Below are positions 27,153 to 36,030 of a DNA stretch of 64,000 nucleotides, one piece after another. This stretch comes from Aliihoeflea sp023389195. Its GTDB lineage: Bacteria; Pseudomonadota; Alphaproteobacteria; Rhizobiales; Rhizobiaceae. The notes under the pieces were generated by a model, which saw nothing but the letters and a program-made list of their open reading frames with translations, was not told the origin of the DNA and did not search any database. Position 1 is the stretch's first letter. Every line of letters starts with the position of its first letter. The stretch is from contig JAEWET010000046.1 in assembly GCA_023389195.1 (NCBI GenBank), positions 1 to 64,000 on the forward strand, read 5' to 3'. A program made the position numbers and the translations under genes.

Positions 27153-27803
27153 TCAGGCGCCGAAGAACGTCGTCAGGCCGCGCCCAGCGGCCAGCGCCCC
27201 GTAGGCGAGGACGGAGAAATAGATCACCGTCGCCGTCAGCATCGCATAGCCGGCGACCACGACGATGCCGTCGCGCTGGGCCATGCCGACGGACAGGAAG
27301 AGGATCGCGAAGGCGGGGAGCGTGTTGGAAAACGGCACGAGGCCGAGCGGAAACATCAACAGGGCAGCGCTGGCGAGGATCGTCAGCCCGTTGATGCGGT
27401 TGGCAAAGTTCGAGGCGGTGAGGGCGAGCGCGCGTTCGCGCACCACGTTTTCCACCCTGTCGACGATCGACAGGCTCCGGTTCAGGACGCCCTTGAGCTT
27501 TTCCGCATTGAGCGGTCGGTTCATGATCCGCTCGGGCAGCCATGGCTTGCGGTTCGCGACGATGCCTGCCGACAGGAAGATGATCGCCAGGCCGAAAACG
27601 GTGCTGACGCCCGGTATGGACACAGGCAGGAGAAAGGGAAGCGTCAGGACCGCGCACAGGATCAGCGGGCCGTGGTCGCCGATATCGTGCAGGAGTTCGC
27701 GCAAGGTGACCTGTCCGTCCGACAGGCCGCCCATTGCGCGGAGGAGAGCGGCCCGAATGGTTTCGGACCGCTCCGGATAGTTCAGGCTTTCAGCTTCGGC
27801 CAT
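27153..27803 (-). CDS. exoD: ExoD-family membrane protein
   Basis: A 216-residue integral membrane protein of the ExoD family, named for exopolysaccharide effects in Sinorhizobium; its molecular function is not settled. It has an N-terminal cytosolic segment (about 1-40), then hydrophobic helices such as LILCAVLTLPFLLPVSIPG, LTILASAALLMFPLGLVPF and AFAILFLSVGMAQRDGIVVVAG, interrupted by a cytosolic loop with RKPWLPERIMNR, a family landmark. It lies 5 bp from the stop of the TRAP large permease on the same strand and may be co-transcribed with it. Confidence 0.85.
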   Translation of the reverse strand: MAEAESLNYPERSETIRAALLRAMGGLSDGQVTLRELLHDIGDHGPLILCAVLTLPFLLPVSIPGVSTVFGLAIIFLSAGIVANRKPWLPERIMNRPLNAEKLKGVLNRSLSIVDRVENVVRERALALTASNFANRINGLTILASAALLMFPLGLVPFSNTLPAFAILFLSVGMAQRDGIVVVAGYAMLTATVIYFSVLAYGALAAGRGLTTFFGA

Positions 27804-27808
27804 GCGCC

Positions 27809-29200
27809 TCAGCTATAGAGGAACCGCGGCAGCCACGTGGCGATGCCGGGGAAGATGAAGAGCAGCGCCAGAGCCAGGATCTGCAGGCCGACGAACGGGA
27901 TGACGCCCTTGTAGATCATGCCCGTCGTCACCGTTCGCGGCGCGACGCCGCGCAGGTAGAAGAGCGCGAAACCGAAGGGCGGCGTCAGGAACGAGGTCTG
28001 CAGGTTCACGCCCACCATCACGCCCAGCCACACCGGATCGACGCCGAGGTTGAGCAGGATCGGTGCGGTGATCGGGATCACGATGAAGATGATCTCGAAC
28101 GTGTCCAGGATGAAGCCGAGCAGGAACATGATCGCCATCACGACGATCACCGGCCCGATGACACCGCCCGGCAGGTTCGACAGGAATTCATGGACGAGAT
28201 TGTCGCCGCCCATCAGGCGGAAGACGATCGAGAACACCGACGCGCCGAAGAGGATGATGAACACCATCGACGTGATGGTGGCGGTGGCGATGACGGCCTC
28301 GCGCAGGACGCGCAGCGACAGACGCCAGCGTAGTGCCGCGAGGATCATCGCGCCGACCGCGCCGACCGAAGCCGCTTCCGTCGGCGTGGCGATGCCGCCG
28401 AGGATCGAGCCGAGCACGGCGATGATCAACGCCAGCGGCGGGATCAGGGCGACAACGACCTCGCGTGCGAGGTTCTTCTTCTCTTCCGGCGGCACCGGCG
28501 TCGCCGGGCAGGATTCCGGGTCGAAGATCGCCTTGAAGATCATCCAGCCGAGATAAAGGCCGACGAGCAGGAGGCCGGGCAGGAGCGCACCGGCGAAGAG
28601 GTCGCCGACCGAGACGGGCGAGGGCGCGAAGTTGCCCTTGGCCATCTGCACCTGTGCGTTGATGCCCGAGAGCATGTCGCCCATGAAGATCAGCACGGTC
28701 GAGGGTGGGATGATCTGGCCGAGCGTGCCCGAGGCGCAGATGACGCCCGAGGCCAGGCGCGGGTCGTAGCCGGCGCGCAGCATGGCCGGCAGCGAAATCA
28801 GCCCCATGGTGACGACGGTCGCGCCGACGACGCCGGTCGAGGCGGCCAGCATCGCGCCGACGAGCACGACCGAGATGCCGAGGCCGCCGCGCATGTTGCC
28901 GAAGAGCTTGCCCATCGTCAGCAGCAATTGCTCGGCGATCTTCGAGCGCTCGAGCATGACGCCCATGAAGATGAAGAGCGGCACCGCGACCAGCACTTCA
29001 TTGGTCATGAAGCCGATATAGCGGTTGGCGAGCGAACCGAAATTGGACGGGTCGAACACGCCGAAATACATGCCGACCGCGCCGAACATGAGCGAGACGC
29101 CGGCCAGGGTGAACGCGACCGGGAAGCCCAGCATGAGGAAGCCGATGATCCCGAAGAACATCGTGCCGGCGAGGATCTCGCCAAGTAGTACCGGGTCCAT
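27809..29200 (-). CDS. dctM: TRAP transporter large permease (DctM)
   Basis: Large membrane subunit of a TRAP transporter, 463 residues, about 12 helices. Family signatures are visible: AVPLFIFMGVMLERSKIAEQLL, GASTGVVGATVVTMG-like (AASTGVVGATVVTMG), the PPSTVLIFMGD loop, GILDTFEIIFI-like (FILDTFEIIFIVIPIT) and TSFLTPPFGFALFYLRGVAP near the end. It couples sodium entry to solute uptake with DctQ and a periplasmic binding protein. Its start codon overlaps the dctQ stop by one base. The insert between helices (CPATPVPPEEKKN) is longer than in many members. Confidence 0.95.
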   Translation of the reverse strand: MDPVLLGEILAGTMFFGIIGFLMLGFPVAFTLAGVSLMFGAVGMYFGVFDPSNFGSLANRYIGFMTNEVLVAVPLFIFMGVMLERSKIAEQLLLTMGKLFGNMRGGLGISVVLVGAMLAASTGVVGATVVTMGLISLPAMLRAGYDPRLASGVICASGTLGQIIPPSTVLIFMGDMLSGINAQVQMAKGNFAPSPVSVGDLFAGALLPGLLLVGLYLGWMIFKAIFDPESCPATPVPPEEKKNLAREVVVALIPPLALIIAVLGSILGGIATPTEAASVGAVGAMILAALRWRLSLRVLREAVIATATITSMVFIILFGASVFSIVFRLMGGDNLVHEFLSNLPGGVIGPVIVVMAIMFLLGFILDTFEIIFIVIPITAPILLNLGVDPVWLGVMVGVNLQTSFLTPPFGFALFYLRGVAPRTVTTGMIYKGVIPFVGLQILALALLFIFPGIATWLPRFLYS

Positions 29201-29757
29201 CAGTGGGAGCTCCCGTCGGATTCGTAACGCAGATAGACCGGAAGCAGATGCTCACTGCGCGCGAGCACGAGGATGGACCGGAACACCATTGCAATGCCCT
29301 GCAGCGCGATCAGCGCGGCGAAGACGATGATGAAGGATTTGAGAATGAAGAGACCCTTCATCCCGCCGGGATTGGCGGACGCCTCGTAGATGCGCCAGGA
29401 GCGCTGCACGAAGGTGATCCCGTAGGCGTATACGATCCAGCAGAAGGGCAGCAGGAACAGGCACACGCCGATGATGTCGATGATCGCCTTGGTGCGGGTC
29501 GAGGCCGGCCGGTAGAAGATGTCGACGCGGACATGGTCGTTGCGCAGGAGCGCAAAGCCGGCGACGGCGGTGAACATCGCACCGTTCAGCCAGATATAGA
29601 GGTCCTGCATCCACAATTGCGTGGTCGAGAAGACGTAGCGCTGGACGACGACGGTGAAGCAGACCAGCACGATCCCCAGTGCCAGCCATGAAAAGACATT
29701 GCCGACCAGCCAGTTCAGGCCGCTGATCGCGCGGACGACTGCCGCTAGAATCCGCAT
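29200..29757 (-). CDS. dctQ: TRAP transporter small permease (DctQ)
   Basis: Small membrane subunit, 185 residues with four hydrophobic helices (VFSWLALGIVLVCFTVVVQR, MFTAVAGFALL, IIDIIGVCLFLLPFCWIVYA, SFIIVFAALIALQGIAMVFR). The VRVDIFY motif and the TQLWMQDLYIWL block are typical. ATG 29757 is chosen; an upstream start would add 11 residues in an RBS-like stretch (AGGAAATCTCG). It is the first gene of the dctQ-dctM(-exoD) unit. Confidence 0.93.
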   Translation of the reverse strand: MRILAAVVRAISGLNWLVGNVFSWLALGIVLVCFTVVVQRYVFSTTQLWMQDLYIWLNGAMFTAVAGFALLRNDHVRVDIFYRPASTRTKAIIDIIGVCLFLLPFCWIVYAYGITFVQRSWRIYEASANPGGMKGLFILKSFIIVFAALIALQGIAMVFRSILVLARSEHLLPVYLRYESDGSSH

Positions 29758-30177
29758 CGAGATTTCCTCCCCATGGCGCCGGCGGCACATGCGTGCAGCC
29801 TTGGTGCGCCTGGCACGTTGGCGTCTACCATCAAGCTCCCCGATCTTCCCCTCGGCAGCTCTGAACGGATTTTTCCGCCGGCTCGCCGTTCCCCAAATCG
29901 TCTGCGAACCTGCTCATGCCTCGGAAAACCGGGCCTTCGCCGCGCCGCGCGGGGTCCTCTATCAGCTTTGCTGGAGCAAACAAAGCCCTCTCGTGACACA
30001 ACCAAACAGGTCGGATGGGTGTCGCGACATAATGTTACCGTGTCATGATGCAATCGTTTACGAGTATTGCTCTTTTCGCTGCCCTAGCGAAAAGGTTTGA
30101 CGGATGGCGGACGGCGGTTCGAAATTGGGTCAGCCAGGATGACCTTTTCGGGTCAATCGAGCGGGAGGAAACTGCCA
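29758..30177. other. Long divergent promoter region dctQ / indolepyruvate oxidoreductase
   Basis: 420 bp without a supportable gene. The right part holds a perfect 10-bp palindrome TGTCGCGACA (30020-30029) between the inversely related GTGACAC (29994-30000) and GTGTCA (30040-30045). Beyond it is a 9-bp perfect stem-loop CTTTTCGCT-N5-AGCGAAAAG (30072-30094). RBS GGGAGGAA (30163-30170) serves the downstream gene. The symmetric sites suggest a repressor or attenuation; which protein binds is unknown. Confidence 0.5.
30072..30094 (+). promoter_or_regulatory. Stem-loop in leader of indolepyruvate oxidoreductase gene
   Basis: CTTTTCGCT and AGCGAAAAG form a perfect 9-bp stem with a GCCCT loop, 84 bp before the start codon. 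There is no following T-run, so it is not a simple terminator. An operator or mRNA-stability element is possible. Confidence 0.45.
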
Positions 30178-33100
30178 ATGACGCTGCACGATGTCGCGCT
30201 GAACGACAAATACGATCTGTCGAAGGAGCGCATCTTCATCTCCGGCGCACAGGCCATCGTGCGCATGCTGATGATGCAGCGCGAGCGCGATCGGCGCGCG
30301 GGCCTGTCCACCGCGGGGTTCGTGTCGGGCTATCGCGGCTCGCCGCTCGGCGGGCTCGACCAGCAGCTCTGGAAAGCCAAGCGCGAACTGCAGCAATCCG
30401 ACATCGTCTTCCAGGCCGGCCTCAATGAGGAACTGGCCGCCACCGCATGCTGGGGTACGCAGCAGACCGAGCTTCTGGGCGAAGGCAGCCATGACGGGGT
30501 TTTCGCGCTCTGGTACGGCAAGGGGCCCGGCGTCGACCGCTCGGGCGACGTCTTTCGCCACGCCAATCTCGCCGGCACCTCGCCGAATGGTGGCGTCCTC
30601 GCCTTGATGGGCGACGACCACACGGCCGAATCCTCCACCAACGCGCATGCGACGGAGTTCCTCTTCGTCGACACGATGAGCCCGATCTTCAACCCGGCCG
30701 GCGTGCAGGAACTCGTTGATTACGGCCTCTACGGCTACGCGCTGTCGCGCTATGCCGGCGTGTGGTCGGCGATGAAATGCGTCAAGGACAACATCGAATC
30801 GACGGCTTCGGTCGACGTTTCGCTCGATCGGGTGAACATCACCTTGCCGGAGATCGAGATGCCGCAGGGCGGGCTGTCGATCCGTCACGAGATCGACCAG
30901 ATGGGGCAGGAGGCGCGGCTTCACGAATACAAGCGCACCGCTGCCGCCGCCTTCATCCGGGCCAATCCGCTCAACCGCATCGTCTATTCGGGCGGCTCGA
31001 ACGCCCGCCTCGGCATCATCACCGTCGGCAAGTCCTATCTCGACGTGCGCCAGGCGCTCGACGACATCGGCATCGACGAGGCGCGCGCCAACCAGCTGGG
31101 CATCCGCCTGTTCAAGGTCGCCTGTCCGTGGCCGATCGACTACGAGCATATCAGCCAGTTCGCGGACGGGCTCGAATCCATCATCGTGGTCGAGGAAAAG
31201 CGCTCGCTGATCGAAGTGCAGATGCGCGAGAACCTCTACGGCACCGCCATGCAGCCGACCATCGTCGGCAAGAAGGACGAGCGCGGAGACTGGCTCTTCC
31301 CGGCACGCGGCGCGCTCGACCCCAACGACATCGCCATCGCCATCGGCGAGCGCGTGCTGCGCACCATCGGCCATTCGGAGGAGATCGCCGCCCGCGTCGC
31401 GCAGATGCGCCAGTTCCAGGCGATGATGGCCGAGACGCAGAACGTCTCCAACCGCACGCCCTATTTCTGTTCGGGATGCCCGCACAATTCCTCGACCAAG
31501 GTGCCGGAGGGCTCGATCGCCGGTGGCGGCATCGGCTGCCACTTCATGTCTCTGTGGATGGATCGCAGCACGGTCGGCTTCACCGCGATGGGCGGCGAGG
31601 GTGCGCAATGGGTGGGCCAGGCGCCGTTCTCGAAGCGCGACCACATCTTCCAGAATCTCGGCGACGGCACCTACAACCATTCCGGTTCGCTGGCGCTGCG
31701 CTTCGCGCTCGCCTCGGATGCCAACATCACCTACAAGATTCTCTACAACGACGCCGTGGCGATGACCGGTGGCCAGCCGCATGAAGGCGGGCTGACGGTC
31801 GACATGATCGCCAACCAGGTGCGCGGCGAGGGCGTCGAGCGCATCGCCATCGTCACCGACGAGCCGGACAAATATGGCGGACGCGTCCAGTTTCCGGCCG
31901 GCGCCACGATCCATCACCGCGACGATCTCGATGCCGTCCAGCGCGAATTGCGCGACATAAAGGGTGTCTCGGTGCTGCTCTACGACCAGACCTGCGCCGC
32001 CGAAAAGCGTCGCCGCCGGAAGCGCGGCACGTTCCCCGATCCGGACAAGCGCATCATCATCAATGAGCTCGTCTGCGAGGGTTGCGGCGATTGCGGCGTC
32101 AAGTCGAATTGCGTTTCGGTCCAGCCACTCGAGACCGAATTCGGCCGCAAGCGGCGCATCGATCAGTCGTCCTGCAACAAGGATTTTTCCTGCGTCAACG
32201 GCTTCTGCCCGTCCTTCGTCACCGTGCACGGCGCGAAGATCAGGAAGGCCGAAGGGCGCGCCGGCGGAGGCGATCCGCTTGACGGCGTGACCGAGCCTCG
32301 CCTCGCCTCGCTGGAAGGTGGCTGGTCCGGCATCGTCGACGGCATCGGCGGCACCGGGGTCGTCACCATCGGCGCGGTCATCGGCATGGCGGCGCATCTG
32401 GAAGGCAAGGGTTGTGGCGTCATCGACATGGCGGGCCTTGCCCAGAAGGGTGGCGCCGTTTTCAGCCACATGCGCATCGCGAAAACGCCCGAGGACATTC
32501 ACGCCATCCGCGTTTCCGCGGGCAAGGCGGACATGGTTCTCGGCTGCGATCTCGTCGTTTCCGGCAGTGCCAAAATCCTGTCGTCCGTGCGCGAGGGCAA
32601 GACGATCTTCGTCGGCAATACGGCCGAGGTCATGCCGGGTGACTTCACCCGTTCGGCCGATTTCTCGCTGCCGGTCGAGCGCGTCAAGCGCGCCATCGGC
32701 AAGGCGGTCGGCGAGCAGAATGCGCATTTCTTCGACGCCACGCGCGCCGCGCAGACGCTGTTCGGCAATGCGCTCGCCGCCAACATGTTCATGCTCGGCT
32801 TTGCCTATCAGCATGGCGCATTGCCACTCGGCGCTGCGGCGATCGAAAAGGCGATCGAGCTCAACGGCCAGGCGGTCGCGATGAACCTCCAGGCGTTCCG
32901 CTGGGGCCGCCGCGCTGCTGTGAAGCCGCAGGAAATCGCCGAACTCGTCGAAGCGGGCGCGACCAAGGCGACGAAGATCAGCGAGACGCTGGAGGAAATC
33001 GTCGATCGACGAGCCGCATTTTTGGCCGACTATCAGAACGCCGCCTATGCCGACCGCTATCGGCGCGAAGTCGCATCGATCCGCGCGGCCGAGCAGTCGG

Positions 33101-33648
33101 CCGTTCCCGGATCCACGGCATTGAGCGAGGCGGTCGCGCGCGGCCTCTTCAAGCTGATGGCGATCAAGGACGAGTACGAGGTCGCGCGGCTCTACACGGA
33201 CGGCAATTTCAAGCGCCAGCTCGCGCGCGAGTTTTCGGACTATGAGCGGCTCGAATTCCACCTCGCCCCGCCGATCCTCGGCCGCAAGGGCTCCGACGGC
33301 ATGGCACGCAAGTCGAATTTCGGCCCGTGGATGCTGAAGGCGTTCGGCGTGCTGGCCCGGTTCAAGCGCCTTCGCGGAACGCCGCTCGACGTTTTCGGCT
33401 ACACGGCCGAGCGGCGGCACGAGCGTGAATTGCTGGCGGCGTATGAACGCGATCTGGAACTCATCCGCTCGCTTCTCGCGCCCGGACGCATCGTCGAGGC
33501 GACGGCGCTCGCCTCGCTGCCTCAGGCGATCCGCGGTTTCGGTCACGTCAAGGCTGCCAATGCCGCCAAGGCGGAGGCCGAACGCGCCCGCCTCGTCGAG
33601 CGACTGAAGGCGGCGCCGGCCGAGCGGCGGCTCGAAGCGGCGGAATGA
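30178..33648 (+). CDS. Indolepyruvate ferredoxin oxidoreductase, fused single chain
   Basis: A 1156-residue fusion of the alpha, beta and gamma parts of 2-oxoacid:ferredoxin oxidoreductases. It oxidatively decarboxylates arylpyruvates (from Trp, Phe, Tyr) to acyl-CoA. From the N-terminus: the POR-N domain (GYRGSPLGGLDQQLW), a thiamine-diphosphate domain (YFCSGCPHNSST, GGEGAQWVGQAPF), a 4Fe-4S segment (CEGCGDCGVKSNC and CNKDFSCVNGFCP), then the gamma domain (GIGGTGVVTIGAVIG) and a DUF6537-like tail. ATG 30178 with GGGAGGAA upstream fits the family start. A 2-oxoacid TRAP transporter is encoded nearby. Confidence 0.94.
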   Translation: MTLHDVALNDKYDLSKERIFISGAQAIVRMLMMQRERDRRAGLSTAGFVSGYRGSPLGGLDQQLWKAKRELQQSDIVFQAGLNEELAATACWGTQQTELLGEGSHDGVFALWYGKGPGVDRSGDVFRHANLAGTSPNGGVLALMGDDHTAESSTNAHATEFLFVDTMSPIFNPAGVQELVDYGLYGYALSRYAGVWSAMKCVKDNIESTASVDVSLDRVNITLPEIEMPQGGLSIRHEIDQMGQEARLHEYKRTAAAAFIRANPLNRIVYSGGSNARLGIITVGKSYLDVRQALDDIGIDEARANQLGIRLFKVACPWPIDYEHISQFADGLESIIVVEEKRSLIEVQMRENLYGTAMQPTIVGKKDERGDWLFPARGALDPNDIAIAIGERVLRTIGHSEEIAARVAQMRQFQAMMAETQNVSNRTPYFCSGCPHNSSTKVPEGSIAGGGIGCHFMSLWMDRSTVGFTAMGGEGAQWVGQAPFSKRDHIFQNLGDGTYNHSGSLALRFALASDANITYKILYNDAVAMTGGQPHEGGLTVDMIANQVRGEGVERIAIVTDEPDKYGGRVQFPAGATIHHRDDLDAVQRELRDIKGVSVLLYDQTCAAEKRRRRKRGTFPDPDKRIIINELVCEGCGDCGVKSNCVSVQPLETEFGRKRRIDQSSCNKDFSCVNGFCPSFVTVHGAKIRKAEGRAGGGDPLDGVTEPRLASLEGGWSGIVDGIGGTGVVTIGAVIGMAAHLEGKGCGVIDMAGLAQKGGAVFSHMRIAKTPEDIHAIRVSAGKADMVLGCDLVVSGSAKILSSVREGKTIFVGNTAEVMPGDFTRSADFSLPVERVKRAIGKAVGEQNAHFFDATRAAQTLFGNALAANMFMLGFAYQHGALPLGAAAIEKAIELNGQAVAMNLQAFRWGRRAAVKPQEIAELVEAGATKATKISETLEEIVDRRAAFLADYQNAAYADRYRREVASIRAAEQSAVPGSTALSEAVARGLFKLMAIKDEYEVARLYTDGNFKRQLAREFSDYERLEFHLAPPILGRKGSDGMARKSNFGPWMLKAFGVLARFKRLRGTPLDVFGYTAERRHERELLAAYERDLELIRSLLAPGRIVEATALASLPQAIRGFGHVKAANAAKAEAERARLVERLKAAPAERRLEAAE

Positions 33649-33728
33649 AGATCATCCGCCGCTGCATATCAATGAATATTTAAGGGGGTTCTGGCACTGC
33701 TAAGATCGGCAAAAACCAGGACCCCGAG

Positions 33729-36029
33729 TTGAAGAGCGCCAGAAACTCAGTTCCGCAGGATATCTATGTCGGCTTTGTCCGATCGTTGTTCAACGATCCG
33801 GGTATCCTGCTGATCGGTGGCCTGTGCCAGGGGCTGATCGCGCTTCTCGTCTACCGCACGACCGAAAGCCTGGTCTATGCCGGGCTCGCCGTGGCGCTTT
33901 TCCTGTCCGCCTTCTACCGATACTGGACCATTCGCCGCGTGCAGAGGTCGAACGCGATCATCGACGTGCCGTCGGCGCGGCGTGCGGAGCGGTCCTATAT
34001 CGTTGGCGGCGCGATTCAGGGCGCATGCGCGGGCGCGTTCTGCTTCACCTCGATCGTCCTGATCCCGGACGCGTTCGGCGAACTCGCCGCCGTTGCGGTG
34101 ATCATGGGCGGGTCGGTCACCATCGTCGGGCGCAATTACGGCTCGAAGCGCATGGTTGCGGTGCTCGCCGTGACCGGCGTCCTGCCGATCGCGCTCGGGC
34201 TGATCCTCAAGGGCGACCTCAACTATTTCGTGCTCGGCCTCTACATCATCCCGTTCATGTTCATCATCGCCAAGATGGCCGAGAACGTGCGCACGATGCT
34301 GTTCGCGGCGATTTCGGAAGAGCGCAACTCGAAATATCTGGCGCAGCGCTTCGACCGCGCGCTCAACACCATGCCGCACGGGCTCGTCATGCTGAGCCCC
34401 GAAGGCAAGGCCGTGGTGGCCAACAGCCAGGCGGCGTCGGCGCTAGGCTTCGAGGACGCCTCGCAACTCCAGAACCGGACCCTGAAGGCGCTGCTGCTGC
34501 GCGTTGCCGCCGGCGGGCTGCTTTCGACGTCGGATGCCAATTTCGCCGATGTCGAACTGATGAAGGCCATCCGCGAAGGACGCGACCGCAAGCTTCTCCT
34601 GAAGCTGACCGATGGTCGCTACCTCGAATTCGCCGCGCGGTCGGGCCGCGACGAGCTTGGCGTCATCACCTTCGAGGAAGTGACGCAGCGCGTCGAATCG
34701 GAAGACAAGATCCGCTACATGGCCCGCTATGACGGGCTGACGGGCCTGCCGAACCGCGAATATTTCAACGAACTGGTGGCAGATGCGGTCGTCGTCGGCG
34801 ACCGACGCCGGACCATCGGCCTTGCCGTGTTCGACCTCGACGATTTCAAGACGGTCAACGATACGCTCGGCCATCCCGTCGGCGACGGCCTCATCTATGC
34901 GGTGGCGGAAAAGCTGCGGCAGTTCGAGAGCGACGACATCTTCGTCAGCCGGTTCGGCGGCGACGAATTCGCGCTCTATTTCGACGACATTCACGACCAT
35001 CACGCCTTCGCCGCGCGCATGGACGGCATCTTCGCCGCGCTCAAGGGTGATGTGGACGTCGCGGGACATGCCCTTTTGATCCAGGCATCTGCCGGTGCGG
35101 TGCTGTCCTCGGTTCACGGCGCCGATGTCGACGGCATGGTCGTGAAGGCAGATCTTGCGCTCTACAAGGCCAAGGAACTGGGCAAGGCATCCTGGCACCT
35201 GTTCGAAGACGAGATGGACCAGGCCTTCCGCCGCAAGCAGCTCTTGAAGGCGGATCTGCGTTCGGCCATCGCGGCCAAGGGTCTGCGCGTCGTCTACCAG
35301 CCGATCGTGGCGATGGACACGATGCAGATCTCGACATGCGAGGCGCTGTGCCGCTGGGATCACCCCGAACTCGGGCCGATCTCGCCGGCCGTCTTCATTC
35401 CGCTCGCCGAAGAAATGGGCATCGTCTCCGACATCAGCCATTTCGTGCTCGAAGCCGCAACGCTGCAATGCGCGCGCTGGCCCGAACATATCGGCGTGTC
35501 GGTCAATCTGTCGGCCAAGGACTTCCGTTCCGCCGACATCATCGACCACGTCCGCCGCGCGCTGGACCAGAGTGGCCTGTGCCCGCGCCGCCTCGAAATC
35601 GAAGTGACCGAGACCGCGCTTCTTGACGACAAGGCGATGACGCGCCGCTACATCGAGGAAATGAAGAAGATCGGCGTCAGGATCGCGCTCGACGATTTCG
35701 GCACCGGCTATTCCTCGCTCAGCTATCTGCACACGCTGCCGCTCGACAAGATCAAGATCGACCGATCCTTCCTCATCGACGTGACGCAGAACGAGCGCGC
35801 GCTCGAACTTCTGCGCGGCATCGTCAACATGTCGCGGCCGCTCGGCCTGACGGTGACGATCGAGGGCGTCGAGACGTTCGAGCAGTTGAAGACGCTCGCC
35901 GAGCACATCAAGCCCGACCTCTTGCAGGGCTTCCTGTTCGGCGCGGCGCTGACGGCCTCGGGAATCGAGACCATGGCGCATACGACCTGGCCCTTCGCCA
36001 AGGAACTGAAAGCCGTTCGGCGGTCCTAG
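33729..36029 (+). CDS. Membrane GGDEF-EAL cyclic-di-GMP protein with PAS domain
   Basis: A 766-residue inner-membrane protein for cyclic-di-GMP turnover. Residues about 25-185 form five or six membrane helices, followed by a PAS-like domain (about 205-315), then GGDEF (SRFGGDEFALYF near residue 413, intact GGDEF) and EAL (CEALCRWDHP with intact EAL, and LDDFGTGYSSLSYL) domains. Both catalytic signatures are kept, so it could make and break the messenger. The start is TTG 33729 with AGGA 7 nt upstream. It stands alone, with its 3' end 1 bp from the convergent hydrolase gene. Confidence 0.94.
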   Translation: MKSARNSVPQDIYVGFVRSLFNDPGILLIGGLCQGLIALLVYRTTESLVYAGLAVALFLSAFYRYWTIRRVQRSNAIIDVPSARRAERSYIVGGAIQGACAGAFCFTSIVLIPDAFGELAAVAVIMGGSVTIVGRNYGSKRMVAVLAVTGVLPIALGLILKGDLNYFVLGLYIIPFMFIIAKMAENVRTMLFAAISEERNSKYLAQRFDRALNTMPHGLVMLSPEGKAVVANSQAASALGFEDASQLQNRTLKALLLRVAAGGLLSTSDANFADVELMKAIREGRDRKLLLKLTDGRYLEFAARSGRDELGVITFEEVTQRVESEDKIRYMARYDGLTGLPNREYFNELVADAVVVGDRRRTIGLAVFDLDDFKTVNDTLGHPVGDGLIYAVAEKLRQFESDDIFVSRFGGDEFALYFDDIHDHHAFAARMDGIFAALKGDVDVAGHALLIQASAGAVLSSVHGADVDGMVVKADLALYKAKELGKASWHLFEDEMDQAFRRKQLLKADLRSAIAAKGLRVVYQPIVAMDTMQISTCEALCRWDHPELGPISPAVFIPLAEEMGIVSDISHFVLEAATLQCARWPEHIGVSVNLSAKDFRSADIIDHVRRALDQSGLCPRRLEIEVTETALLDDKAMTRRYIEEMKKIGVRIALDDFGTGYSSLSYLHTLPLDKIKIDRSFLIDVTQNERALELLRGIVNMSRPLGLTVTIEGVETFEQLKTLAEHIKPDLLQGFLFGAALTASGIETMAHTTWPFAKELKAVRRS

Positions 36030-36030
36030 G

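Noticed and set aside
30130..33546. A very long minus-strand open frame (over 1100 codons) opposite the indolepyruvate oxidoreductase gene
   Set aside because: It is the antisense shadow of a high-GC gene: residue composition is Arg/Ala/Asp/His rich, no domain is recognisable, and the plus-strand frame has clear family motifs.
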